A DNA stretch of 11,746 bases from contig JAUVPN010000043.1 of the NCBI GenBank assembly GCA_030598645.1, positions 1 to 11,746 on the forward strand, written 5' to 3'. The translations under genes and the position numbers were made by a program. Below are positions 1-7,527 of the stretch, one piece after another (positions within the stretch are counted from its first letter, which is position 1; the number at the start of each line of letters is the position of its first letter). The notes under the pieces are model-generated. The model made no database searches, was not told where the DNA came from, and saw only the letters and a list, made by a program, of their open reading frames with translations. Source of the DNA: Hyphomicrobium sp. (lineage in GTDB: Bacteria; Pseudomonadota; Alphaproteobacteria; Rhizobiales; Hyphomicrobiaceae).

Positions 1-61
1 GTGCCCTTCTTGGGCTCCAAACAAAGCTGTGCTTGCGTACCGTAATACGAGGGGGTTCCCG

Positions 62-1525
62 GTGCGTAGCGTTGACCTAGTAATAATCGCGTTGAGCGTT
101 AGTTTGACGGCAGGCAGTGTCGCTCAAGCTAGTGATCAGCTTGTGATGCCCTTTGATTGTAGCGTCGAGCAGGGGCGGCTGTTGATTTCGCCCGCGACGG
201 AGAAAAGCTATCCCATCGTTGGGCCACGCGATGAGCAGATGCTCACGTCCTGTACGTTCTCGCCATCCAAGGGCTGCCAATCGCTGATGGCGCACAGTTT
301 CGACATATCATGTGGGGGAGTTCGCGTTTCCTGGATGCAGGTTGTTGGCGCTATTGGGAAATCGGCTGCCGTTCGCTCGTGGATCAATGAGGAGCGGCTC
401 AACGTTGAGCTGCTTGGGGGCAATAACCGTGGCGCGAAGCAGACTTGCTTTGCGCCTCCTTCGGGATTGGGGGCGGGCGGAGGACACGGGTGGCGTGGCG
501 TAGTTGTTTCCAATACTTGTCTGCCACGGCGCAGTGAAGCTGGTTTCGAACATATGATTTTCCCTGTGGACTATGCGCCTGTTAGCGAACTGGGAGCGCG
601 GTTTGTTTCTGCGACAGCTGCAGACAATGCCGGCAAACCGGACGAGGCATCACCGAGACCAGTTGCTGCTGACTTAGTAGAGACCGTCGTGGCCAAGGCC
701 TATCCCGATCCAAGCTGGAAACCGCTGTCCGAGCCCGTGACAAGGGAGGCTGGGTTGGTGCCGGCTGTGCTGGCATGGAGTGAGTGGGTGACTGTCGTTC
801 GGTCAGGCGATGACCCAATGGTGACGTTTGCCGATGGGGGCAGCCTGGATTTCGACCGCCTTGTTTGGCTGATCGTTGCTATGGCAGCTGCCACGACGAC
901 GGTGATCGTGTGCGCGCGCAAGTCGACCGCGTGGGCCTCAAGGCTTGATACGTTTTCTCCCACCTTCGCCCCGCTCATGAGGCGATTGGGCCTCGTCGAT
1001 CATGGTGCCGGCCGATTTGATGATGCCGGCGCGCCCCTCACCGCGGCAGGTCGTGCGGTTGCTGCGATTCTCGGTCAGGCGAAGGCTGCAGTCGCACAAC
1101 TTAAGAAGGCAGGACCGCTGCAAGAAGTGCTTCTGTCCGAGCTCGCGCTCGTCAACCAGCGGCTGGAAAAGGTCGATGCCGCCGCGGCAGAGGGGCATGA
1201 GACTGGAGAAAAATGCGCGGCGCAGTTCCGTTTTCTCGTTCGTGATTTGGAGCGCATCCACCGTATAGCCGACAGTGCAGCAGCGAGCTTTTCTTGCGGC
1301 CGCGAGGTTGCCATTCTTCCCAAGACGGCGAGCGAGGCGTATTCCGTTCTCGGCGTTAATCCTGACGTTAGCGAAAGTGTCTTGAAGAAAGTCACGGATG
1401 CCCTGCGCATGAGCTGGCATCCCGACCATGCCCATGACGAAGCGGACCAGCGCCTACGCGAAGACCGCATCCGCCAGATCAATATTGCGTGCGATCTGAT
1501 CAGCCGAAATCGCGACTTAGTGTGA
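62..1525 (+). CDS. Membrane-anchored J-domain (DnaJ-like) protein with Cys-rich periplasmic region
   Basis: The 487-residue product has a signal-like N-terminus (hydrophobic about 5-20, SVAQA/SD cleavage pattern), a long presumed periplasmic region (about 24-262), one membrane segment (about 267-285), a cytoplasmic Ala-rich helical linker and a C-terminal J domain (about 423-482). The J domain shows AYSVLGV, the HPD signature at 453-455 and the RQINIACDLI helix. J domains stimulate Hsp70 ATPase, so it probably recruits DnaK to the inner membrane. Six cysteines (33, 64, 72, 84, 129, 153) lie in the presumed periplasmic part and could form disulfides. I chose the GTG at 62 because GAGGGGG lies at 49-55 and the signal peptide then starts at once; a GTG at 29 is possible, and the frame is open to the window edge, so a longer form cannot be excluded. 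The 3' end overlaps the convergent bactofilin gene by 26 bp. The periplasmic region is not recognised. Confidence 0.8.
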   Translation: MRSVDLVIIALSVSLTAGSVAQASDQLVMPFDCSVEQGRLLISPATEKSYPIVGPRDEQMLTSCTFSPSKGCQSLMAHSFDISCGGVRVSWMQVVGAIGKSAAVRSWINEERLNVELLGGNNRGAKQTCFAPPSGLGAGGGHGWRGVVVSNTCLPRRSEAGFEHMIFPVDYAPVSELGARFVSATAADNAGKPDEASPRPVAADLVETVVAKAYPDPSWKPLSEPVTREAGLVPAVLAWSEWVTVVRSGDDPMVTFADGGSLDFDRLVWLIVAMAAATTTVIVCARKSTAWASRLDTFSPTFAPLMRRLGLVDHGAGRFDDAGAPLTAAGRAVAAILGQAKAAVAQLKKAGPLQEVLLSELALVNQRLEKVDAAAAEGHETGEKCAAQFRFLVRDLERIHRIADSAAASFSCGREVAILPKTASEAYSVLGVNPDVSESVLKKVTDALRMSWHPDHAHDEADQRLREDRIRQINIACDLISRNRDLV

Positions 1526-2078
1526 ATTCGCCTGACTCGGTGGGGATTTGGATCTCAGGGTCGTTAGTGTTTGTTGCGGTGGAGGGCGACCCTTCCGTTA
1601 TCTCCCCCTCGGCCTCCAATTGCGGAGCTACCTCGGCCGGATCGCTCACCGTGCGTGAGCGGCCGTCGAAACTAGCACCTTGCTCAATCGACAGGCTGCG
1701 GCTGTGAATGTCGCCTTCAACTTGGGCCGATGAGTGCAATATAACGTTGGTACCTAGAATGGCGCCATTAATGCGTCCGAATACTGCGACCTGATCGGCT
1801 GCAATCGACCCGTGAATGAGAGCCTGCTCACCGATCGTAAGTTCTCGGCAGTGCAGGTCGGCCTGGATATTTCCATTGACCCGCAAAGAGCCTTTGCAGC
1901 GAATAGTGATCGTCTGACCCTCAATTGAAAGGTCCTTGCCGATTACAGATGCGGGATCGTCCTGCGTTATTCTGGGAGCGGGCGAGTTTTTTGTCGCGGG
2001 TAGTGCGGGCGGGTCCTCAGCCTTCAACTTAGGTGCGACCACGCGGAAGGTCTTTGGATCCGACTTACGTTGGAACAT
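1500..2078 (-). CDS. Bactofilin (polymer-forming cytoskeletal protein)
   Basis: The 192-residue product has a central bactofilin (DUF583) core at about 44-142, recognised from the repeating short beta-strand pattern with glycines (IRCKGSLRVNGNIQ, GEQALIHGSI, FGRINGAILG, SAQVEGDIHS). The flanks are disordered and Pro-rich (N-terminal) or acidic, Ser/Thr-rich (C-terminal), as is usual. Bactofilins form nucleotide-independent filaments of a right-handed beta-helix that scaffold cell-shape and peptidoglycan enzymes. The start is the ATG at 2078, preceded by GAGGGAGA about nine bases upstream; the frame runs on to 2489, but that part lies inside the divergent pcm gene and is not coding. Its 3' end overlaps the J-domain gene. 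There is no M23 peptidase partner in the window, although other peptidoglycan genes lie 6-9 kb away. Confidence 0.92.
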   Translation of the reverse strand: MFQRKSDPKTFRVVAPKLKAEDPPALPATKNSPAPRITQDDPASVIGKDLSIEGQTITIRCKGSLRVNGNIQADLHCRELTIGEQALIHGSIAADQVAVFGRINGAILGTNVILHSSAQVEGDIHSRSLSIEQGASFDGRSRTVSDPAEVAPQLEAEGEITEGSPSTATNTNDPEIQIPTESGEFTLSRDFG

Positions 2079-2216
2079 GGTACTTATCTCCCTCAGCTTG
2101 TGATCCGCTGCAAAAGAGGCGCGCTGAGGTGGTGGAATTATGTTAGCCGAAGGGAAAGTGTGAGACCTGTGGCAGCGAGGCCAATACACACGCCGGAACG
2201 AAAGGTTAAAAGCCTG

Positions 2217-2933
2217 ATGCGTGGGCTTGTCGGTGCGGTCATGGCAGTGAGCTTTGCAACGATGGCAATTGCGCAGGACGACCGCGCCGCGGAGCGGCAC
2301 CAAATGGTGGAGGAGATCAAGGAGCTCTCCGCCCAAGTAGTTACTGAGACTGGGAAAAGGGGACTCGATCCGCGTGTGCTGCACGCTATGGAGACTGTGC
2401 GGCGCCACGAGTTCGTGCCGAGATTTCAGCGGCGTGCTGCCTACAAGAACCGGCCGTTGCCGATCGGCGGGGGACAGACGATCTCTCAACCGTTCATCGT
2501 CGCGCTAATGACGGATCTCCTGAATCTGCAACCTGAGCATAAGGTGTTAGAGATAGGCACCGGCAGCGGCTATCAGGCGGCCGTGCTGTCCAAGCTCGCC
2601 AAACACGTTTACACGATCGAGATCGTTGAGAGCCTCGGCAAGGCGGCAGCAAGCACACTGTCGGGTCTCGGATACACTAACGTCCACACGAAAATCGGTG
2701 ACGGCTATGCGGGTTGGCCCGAGCATGCGCCATATGACGCCGTCATCGTCACCGCCGCGCCGGACCACATCCCGACCACGCTTATTGAGCAACTCAAGCC
2801 GGGTGGCCGCTTGGTGATCCCCGTCGGTACACTCTGGCAGGAACTGTTGGTCGTCACCAAGCACGCCAATGGCACGACGACGAGCGAAGATGTCGTCCCG
2901 GTGCGTTTCGTGCCGCTCACTCGTAAGAAGTAG
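2217..2933 (+). CDS. pcm: Protein-L-isoaspartate O-methyltransferase, predicted exported
   Basis: The 238-residue product is a PIMT, which uses S-adenosylmethionine to methylate L-isoaspartyl residues of damaged proteins and start their repair. The family signature GGGQTISQP is at 84-92 (active-site Ser90), SAM motif I LEIGTGSGYQ at 111-120, the acidic end of strand 2 at Glu135, and KPGGRLVIPVG at 194-204. Unlike the E. coli enzyme it begins with a short signal-like segment (about 3-18, then AIA/Q), so it may be exported. The ATG at 2217 was chosen because it starts exactly at this segment; AAAGG at 2201-2205 is a slightly distant ribosome site. The frame is open back to 2070, but that part overlaps the bactofilin start and lacks PIMT similarity. 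It ends 5 bp from the convergent cytochrome gene. Confidence 0.9.
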   Translation: MRGLVGAVMAVSFATMAIAQDDRAAERHQMVEEIKELSAQVVTETGKRGLDPRVLHAMETVRRHEFVPRFQRRAAYKNRPLPIGGGQTISQPFIVALMTDLLNLQPEHKVLEIGTGSGYQAAVLSKLAKHVYTIEIVESLGKAAASTLSGLGYTNVHTKIGDGYAGWPEHAPYDAVIVTAAPDHIPTTLIEQLKPGGRLVIPVGTLWQELLVVTKHANGTTTSEDVVPVRFVPLTRKK

Positions 2934-2938
2934 GGGGC

Positions 2939-3787
2939 TCAGTTGGCCGACCCAGCATTAGTGCTGGCCATATAAGTCAAATAGGCGATCAGCGCGTCGA
3001 GATCGGGGTCGGAGACCATTGTCTTATCAAAACCTGGCATCTGTTGCCTGGGCCATGTGCGCACCGATTTCGGGCTGCGGATCAGCAGGCGCAGCCCCTT
3101 AGGAGTCAAGTACTGGGTCGGGTTCATGGGTTTGCCCAAGTCAGGCCCCATGACGCCCGCGCCGGCGCCTTTCATGCGGTGACAGGACAGACACTGAACC
3201 GTAAAGACTTCTTGGCCGCGTCGTGCTGGGGCGCCGGCGGGGACATCTTTTCCAACCACCATTTGCGGCCAGCGTTGTGCCGGAGCCATAACGCCCGACA
3301 GAGCGGTGAGCGCGAACGGCCACTGCTCGCTTCTAATACCGGAACGATCGGGGTGCTCCCACACCAGATAGAAGGGCCCCGCGCTGACATCCCTACCTGG
3401 CAGATCGGGCCATGGCCTGGCCGGATCCTGAACGGCAATCCAAGCCTTTGAGCCGGCTTTCGCGCCGTCCCTCACAAGGCTGAGTGGGATCTGCGAAACG
3501 AAGTCGTCAGTTGCGCGGGCTTGCAGAGTGTCGAAGGGCGCATCAGGCGGAAAGTTGAGAAGTGAAAGCAGTGGTACGGCTTGATAGGTCATGGCGCGGC
3601 GGTAGGACACATCATCCGGTACAGTGATCTGCATTGCATCGGGGTGTGCAAGCAGAGCGGCAGCTGTATGGCGCTGAGATCGGGAACCTAACTCAATCGT
3701 AAGCACTGTATCGTCTGCCCAACCGGTTCCGGTAAAGCAGGTGACGCTTGCCAGCACAATCACGGCAAGTGCCGTCAAATTCTTCAT
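2939..3787 (-). CDS. Periplasmic c-type cytochrome with N-terminal SUOX/molybdopterin-like domain
   Basis: The 282-residue product starts with a signal peptide (hydrophobic about 5-22, TGWA/DD). An N-terminal domain (about 27-175) resembles the sulfite-oxidase-type molybdopterin-binding fold: YQAVPLLSLL, then ATDDFVSQIPLSL, then GPFYLVWEHP. A class I monohaem cytochrome c domain (about 186-275) has CLSCH at 199-203 and Met250 in QQMPGF as the likely sixth haem ligand. It should carry electrons in the periplasm. The N-terminal domain has no cysteine after the signal peptide, so the usual Mo-ligating Cys of the sulfite oxidase family is missing; it may be a structural relic or a protein-interaction module. 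The ATG at 3787 follows GAGGAA at good spacing. The gene is divergent from the response regulator at 4141 and converges on pcm. Confidence 0.85.
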   Translation of the reverse strand: MKNLTALAVIVLASVTCFTGTGWADDTVLTIELGSRSQRHTAAALLAHPDAMQITVPDDVSYRRAMTYQAVPLLSLLNFPPDAPFDTLQARATDDFVSQIPLSLVRDGAKAGSKAWIAVQDPARPWPDLPGRDVSAGPFYLVWEHPDRSGIRSEQWPFALTALSGVMAPAQRWPQMVVGKDVPAGAPARRGQEVFTVQCLSCHRMKGAGAGVMGPDLGKPMNPTQYLTPKGLRLLIRSPKSVRTWPRQQMPGFDKTMVSDPDLDALIAYLTYMASTNAGSAN

Positions 3788-3977
3788 TGGTGTGTTCCTC
3801 AACTTTGGCCCTATTGCCTGATGCCCCCCCCGAAGTTGGGCCACGCTAGAACGGCAGGCGCAATCACGCCTGAATGCGAAGCAAGTGCATTGAAAAACTC
3901 AATTCATACATAAATATCGTTTGCTTTTCCTGCGTTTTGTATGAGACACAGCCTTTCAAGCTAGAATTATTGTCGTC

Positions 3978-3987
3978 ACCAATTGGT
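3978..3987. promoter_or_regulatory. Palindrome ACCAATTGGT, candidate operator
   Basis: A perfect 10-bp palindrome lies 154 bp upstream of the response regulator start. Its CCAATTGG core recurs in a longer palindrome just upstream of the FIST-domain gene (7403-7416). I found no other exact copy in the window. Binding by the neighbouring regulator is an inference. Confidence 0.35.
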
Positions 3988-4078
3988 TCGGAATAATTTG
4001 CTTTCGGCTAACGCTGCCTTCGGGTTGGCTGACAATGAGAAACGCTAAAAACGTGTTTTTGTTGCGAGGCGACCGCTA

Positions 4079-4091
4079 CACTGGAACAGTG
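4079..4091. promoter_or_regulatory. Inverted repeat CACTG-GAA-CAGTG
   Basis: Perfect 5-bp arms around a 3-bp centre lie 49 bp upstream of the GTG start of the response regulator, where an operator could sit. A second short palindrome, AAAAAC-GT-GTTTTT, lies 18 bp further up at 4047-4060. The binding protein is unknown and chance is possible. Confidence 0.25.
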
Positions 4092-4140
4092 GCGTTTAGA
4101 GCGAATGACAACCTCGTAGGTTTCTGCGGAGGCATACTTC

Positions 4141-4824
4141 GTGCCAGAAAATTTTTTAGTAGTTGATGACCATCCTCTGTTTCTCGAAGCCCTCAAGCTT
4201 GTTCTACATGGCGCCTATCCAGACGCCATCGTGTATGACGCGACGTCGATCGATTCGGCACATGCCGCCTTCGAGTCATACCAGAAGTTTGACCTTGTCC
4301 TTCTCGATCTTTCGATGCCGGGGACGCGTGGTCTTGACGGGTTGGTGGAGCTTAGAGGTCGCTATCCTAAGCAACCAATCGTCGTCGTTTCGGCTTTGGA
4401 AGACCCGCGCATTGTGCACGAGGTGATGACCTGTGGTGCTGCGGGCTTTATCTCAAAGTCGATGCGCGGCGCTGAACTTGCAATTGCCATTCGAGAGGCT
4501 TTGGACGGAGGCCTGGTTTTGCCGAAGGACTATAGGCCCCCTCAGGCAGATGCTTTGCCGACCAGCACGTCGGAACTCACAGTGCGACTTGCGACACTCA
4601 CGCCACAGCAGGTGCGGGTACTGCAGATGCTCCGCCAAGGTATGCTCAACAAACAGATTGCCTATGAGCTTGGCGTAGGCGAGACCACGGTCAAGGCACA
4701 CGTTTCTGAAATATTGCGCAAGCTTAGGGTCTCCTCACGAACGCAAGCAGTCATTGAGGCTGCAAAAATCGACTTTAATGCCATCGTCGCACCGACGAAG
4801 GACCGCGATGGGGAACCCGCTTGA
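4141..4824 (+). CDS. NarL/LuxR-family two-component response regulator
   Basis: The 227-residue product has an N-terminal receiver domain (about 4-120) with the acidic pair Asp9/Asp10, phospho-acceptor Asp56 in LLDLSMPG, Ser84 and Lys106. A C-terminal LuxR-type helix-turn-helix (about 152-212) carries LTPQQVRVLQML, NKQIAYELGVGETTVKAHV and ILRKL. Phosphorylation at Asp56 should control DNA binding. The GTG start is set by GGAGG at 4128-4132, eight bases away. It converges, with a 10-bp gap, on the hybrid kinase at 4835-6199, its probable partner. The arrangement resembles Pseudomonas ErbR/AgmR, a LuxR-type regulator near the NosP-NahK genes, and methylotroph regulators such as FlhR; orthology is not shown here. 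The divergent cytochrome gene is a plausible target. Confidence 0.92.
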   Translation: MPENFLVVDDHPLFLEALKLVLHGAYPDAIVYDATSIDSAHAAFESYQKFDLVLLDLSMPGTRGLDGLVELRGRYPKQPIVVVSALEDPRIVHEVMTCGAAGFISKSMRGAELAIAIREALDGGLVLPKDYRPPQADALPTSTSELTVRLATLTPQQVRVLQMLRQGMLNKQIAYELGVGETTVKAHVSEILRKLRVSSRTQAVIEAAKIDFNAIVAPTKDRDGEPA

Positions 4825-4834
4825 AGCAATTCTC

Positions 4835-6199
4835 TCAGGCCAAGAGGTGCACCATCAGTGCGCGAAGCTCGGCGGGCTTTACCGGCTTCAATAAGACATC
4901 GCAGCGCGCCACGCGCGCTCTGTCCGCAATAGCTGGAGAATGATCGGCGGTCACCACAATAACCGGCAAGTTGGGATCTATCTCGGTGCGCAGATATTCT
5001 ACGGCATCGAGGCCGCATTGACTGTTGTTCAGGTGATAGTCGGCGAGCATGATTTCTGGACGGAAGCCGTCGTCGATAAGCGAGTTGAGCTCGGCGAGAC
5101 TGGGCACTGCTCGAGCCTCACACGACCAGCGCTCCAATAAGGTCTGCATCGCTTCGAGAACTGTTGCGTCGTTGTCGATGACGACAACCTTGGCTCCGGC
5201 AAGACCATAGGGGCGGCCGCAGCCCGCCCTTGAGTTTGGTATCGCGCGCGTATCGACGGTGGCCGCAAAGGGTAGGCTAACCGTAAAAAGTGTTCCGCAG
5301 CCAACGCGGGAGCAAAAATTGATCGGATGTCCAAGCGCATCTGCCATACGCTTCACGATCGAAAGTCCGAGGCCAAATCCGCCAATATCTGGTCGGTCAG
5401 CACCGGGGCCCCGCTGGAACTCTTCGAAGATCAGCGCTCGCTCTGCTTCGGGAATACCAGGTCCTGTATCCCAGACCTCAATGCGAACGTCTGCACCGCG
5501 GCGCCGAGCTGCAAGCATTACAGAACCTTGCTCCGTGTATTGCACTGAATTCGCGAGCAGGTTTTGCAGTATCCTCCGCAACATTAGGGGATCAGACATG
5601 ACGGCGAAGGTGTTCCGCCGCCAGGTCAGATCAAGACCCTTGGAGCGCGCCATTGGCCCTATGTCGACCGCGAGAGAGGAGAATAGCTCTTCGAGCGGGA
5701 ATGGCTGAAATGTCGGTGTGATTGCGCCTGCTTCAAGTTTTGAAATATCGAGAATGGATTTGAGAAGATCCTCAATCGTCGTGAGCGCATGTTCGATGCG
5801 ATTAGCAAGTCTTTTATGGTCGATCTTTCCGTCAGACTCAGCGAGCGCGCTTGCTGATAGGCGGGCGGCATGCAGTGGCTGCAGTAGATCGTGACCAACT
5901 GCCGTGAAAAAGCCAGTCTTGAAACGGTTTGCGCGCTCCGCCGCGTCGCGCGCCGACATGAGCTCGTCGTTGGAGCGCTCAAGGCTTGAGAGAGCGTTTT
6001 TTAACTCATCTGTTCTGACGCGGACCTGCTCTTCAAGCGCGATTGCTGTCTGGAAAAGTGAGTAGGCGTTCGCTTGTTGCTCCATCGATTTCTCAACCCT
6101 CTGCATGAGTGCAGCGTTGATCTTCAGGAGCTTGGAGACCTGCCGCTCGAGGCCTTCAATTTCCGTTATCGGTCGGGACGTGTCAGACGAACGATCCAT
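4835..6199 (-). CDS. Cytosolic hybrid sensor histidine kinase (NahK-like) with C-terminal receiver
   Basis: The 454-residue product has no membrane segment. A coiled-coil region (about 14-92) leads into the HisKA H-box GHDLLQPLHAAR with phospho-acceptor His103, then a HATPase domain with N-box NLLANSVQYT (213-222), DTGPGIP (244-250) and GFGLGLS (274-280), then a receiver (about 337-453) with Asp342/Asp344, Asp387, Thr417 and Lys438. All catalytic residues are present. The HDLLQPL H-box is typical of the NahK/ErcS' group. There is no PAS or other sensory domain, so input probably comes from a partner. The FIST gene ends 2 bp upstream of its ATG at 6199, which implies co-transcription and translational coupling; only a weak ribosome site is seen. 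Output could go to the regulator at 4141 or, through the receiver, to a phosphotransfer protein outside the window. Confidence 0.92.
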   Translation of the reverse strand: MDRSSDTSRPITEIEGLERQVSKLLKINAALMQRVEKSMEQQANAYSLFQTAIALEEQVRVRTDELKNALSSLERSNDELMSARDAAERANRFKTGFFTAVGHDLLQPLHAARLSASALAESDGKIDHKRLANRIEHALTTIEDLLKSILDISKLEAGAITPTFQPFPLEELFSSLAVDIGPMARSKGLDLTWRRNTFAVMSDPLMLRRILQNLLANSVQYTEQGSVMLAARRRGADVRIEVWDTGPGIPEAERALIFEEFQRGPGADRPDIGGFGLGLSIVKRMADALGHPINFCSRVGCGTLFTVSLPFAATVDTRAIPNSRAGCGRPYGLAGAKVVVIDNDATVLEAMQTLLERWSCEARAVPSLAELNSLIDDGFRPEIMLADYHLNNSQCGLDAVEYLRTEIDPNLPVIVVTADHSPAIADRARVARCDVLLKPVKPAELRALMVHLLA

Positions 6200-6201
6200 C
6201 T

Positions 6202-7371
6202 TCAGTTATCTGTCCGCCGCTGACCGAAGGCGATCCCGGTCAATGTCTGATTGAGATGCATGGCGTTGTACTGCTCGCCATAGGTATGGAACCCGGCGAC
6301 GGAGTATTTTCTATAGAGCTGATTCAATTGGTGGCGGACCTGCCGCGTTTCCGCGTCGAGGCGCCGGAGTATGCAGTCGAAGCCGACGACAAGATCTATT
6401 CCTCCGAGCATGGAATTGAGGTGCTCCAGCATGTCTTCAGTCGAGCTCAGTATGTCCTGCGGTCTGGCGACAGTGAATACGAGCCCCTCATCGATGGCGC
6501 AGAAGAAGGAGAGGCTGTGGTCCGGGTTCATGTTGCGAATCGAGCGGCAGTAATAGTCGCGACCAACTTTGACCACGAGAGGATAGGAAGCGAAGCTAAA
6601 AGGGCCCAAGTCTTCTGGCATAAGACCTATGGCAGACGCATATTCAAGGGCCGCCGGTTCAGCATTGAGCTCGTGAACGATACGGTTTTCTGAGTCCGCG
6701 GCCGTGACGACCAATTTGATCGGCGTCGGTTCGAAATTTTGTGTCCTAAACACGCGGAAGGGGAAATCGCTTTCGATCATCAGCAGGATCGCAGATCGTT
6801 GCGGGATCAAACCATTGTGAATGAGTGATGTGCGTTGGAAAGCGAGGTCATCTCCGGAGGACCCGCCGACGAGTTGGATGTCTCCGATCGCCCAATGAAT
6901 TGCCGCGACGATCGCTTCCTCCGCGTTCGAAAGCCCATCCACCAGCGTTAGCGCAAAGACACTATCTTTCAGCGGTCGGGGCGATGTCGAAGAAAGCTGC
7001 GACGTCAGCCGACGTGCAGTTTCGGTAGCTCGTTCGACTCCGAACTGGTCGATATTATTGATGATGTCCGCATGAATACGGAAACCGTCATGCGGAAAGG
7101 CTAGGAGAAGCACCCCACCTTCCATCATCCCTAAGGGTGTGATCTCGCCAGCCGTCGAACATCCAGAAAAAGGCACCCCTGGAAATTCGGCCGCAAAGGC
7201 AGCCGAAAGCTCTTCGGCATCATGCTCCATTGAAAAGAAAGCAATAATGTATTGAAAGTCGGTCGAGCCTAGACGGGTTTTTAACTCGTCGATGGCATCG
7301 CGCGTAGAGCTGAGGCCGCTCGCGGCGACACGAATTCCGCACGCGCTAACGGACGAAGAAGCCCGGGACAC
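6202..7371 (-). CDS. FIST-domain sensor protein, NosP-like
   Basis: The 389-residue cytosolic product has an N-terminal FIST domain (about 38-235) with FSGCSTAGEITPLG and LVGGSSGDDLAFQRT, and a FIST_C domain (about 240-385) with GFHTYGEQ and HLNQTLTGIAFG. FIST proteins are sensory input modules; one subgroup, NosP, binds haem and nitric oxide and regulates a NahK-type hybrid kinase encoded beside it. Full length, the GIDLVVGFDCILRRLD segment and the adjacent kinase all fit NosP. Haem binding is inferred; I cannot say which of the several histidines would be the ligand. The start is GTG at 7371, with AAGG about nine bases upstream. It is first of a tight pair with the kinase. A perfect 14-bp palindrome lies 32 bp upstream of the start, suggesting its own control. 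Confidence 0.88.
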   Translation of the reverse strand: MSRASSSVSACGIRVAASGLSSTRDAIDELKTRLGSTDFQYIIAFFSMEHDAEELSAAFAAEFPGVPFSGCSTAGEITPLGMMEGGVLLLAFPHDGFRIHADIINNIDQFGVERATETARRLTSQLSSTSPRPLKDSVFALTLVDGLSNAEEAIVAAIHWAIGDIQLVGGSSGDDLAFQRTSLIHNGLIPQRSAILLMIESDFPFRVFRTQNFEPTPIKLVVTAADSENRIVHELNAEPAALEYASAIGLMPEDLGPFSFASYPLVVKVGRDYYCRSIRNMNPDHSLSFFCAIDEGLVFTVARPQDILSSTEDMLEHLNSMLGGIDLVVGFDCILRRLDAETRQVRHQLNQLYRKYSVAGFHTYGEQYNAMHLNQTLTGIAFGQRRTDN

Positions 7372-7402
7372 AACTCTTTACCTTCCGTTGGCGGCTTATG
7401 TT

Positions 7403-7416
7403 CGTCCAATTGGACG
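7403..7416. promoter_or_regulatory. 14-bp perfect palindrome CGTCCAATTGGACG upstream of the FIST gene
   Basis: It lies in the 156-bp gap between the PilZ and FIST genes, 32 bp before the FIST start. The core CCAATTGG is shared with 3978-3987. A related half site, CCAATTCC, follows at 7421-7428, 15 bp from the first core, which would allow binding of a second dimer. Its place in a short gap that is otherwise empty supports a regulatory site; the binding protein is unknown. Confidence 0.45.
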
Positions 7417-7527
7417 CCAGCCAATTCCTTGTGGGCGAAAGGCTGCCACAGGTCGAGCGCTACGGCAAATGTGCTTTATTCGCAAAGGCGGTCTGCCGCT
7501 CCGCGTGTGAATGTGAGCGATGGCTGC

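Larger units (their letters stand above)
3788..4140. promoter_or_regulatory. 353-bp divergent intergenic region, cytochrome / response regulator
   Basis: No convincing gene is present. The stretch is much richer in A+T than its neighbours between about 3885 and 4060 and must hold the promoters of both divergent genes. Visible structure: 7-bp inverted arms TCATACA (3904-3910) and TGTATGA (3938-3944); the palindrome ACCAATTGGT (3978-3987); AAAAAC-GT-GTTTTT (4047-4060); and CACTG-GAA-CAGTG (4079-4091). A TTGAAA at 3890-3895 is followed by AT-rich bases but no good -10 at 17 bp. GGAGG at 4128-4132 is the ribosome site for the GTG at 4141. Exact promoters cannot be assigned by eye. Confidence 0.55.

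Noticed and set aside
938..1435. 165-codon minus-strand reading frame inside the J-domain gene
   Set aside because: Shadow of the J-domain coding sequence on the opposite strand; no domain, no ribosome site.
2079..2489. Upstream extension of the bactofilin frame
   Set aside because: It lies inside the divergent pcm gene, has no bactofilin features, and the ATG at 2078 has a good ribosome site.
5259..5708. 149-codon plus-strand frame within the kinase gene
   Set aside because: Antisense to the well-supported ATPase and HisKA coding region; composition is that of a shadow frame.
6256..6693. 145-codon plus-strand frame within the FIST gene
   Set aside because: Antisense to the conserved FIST_C domain; no recognisable motif.
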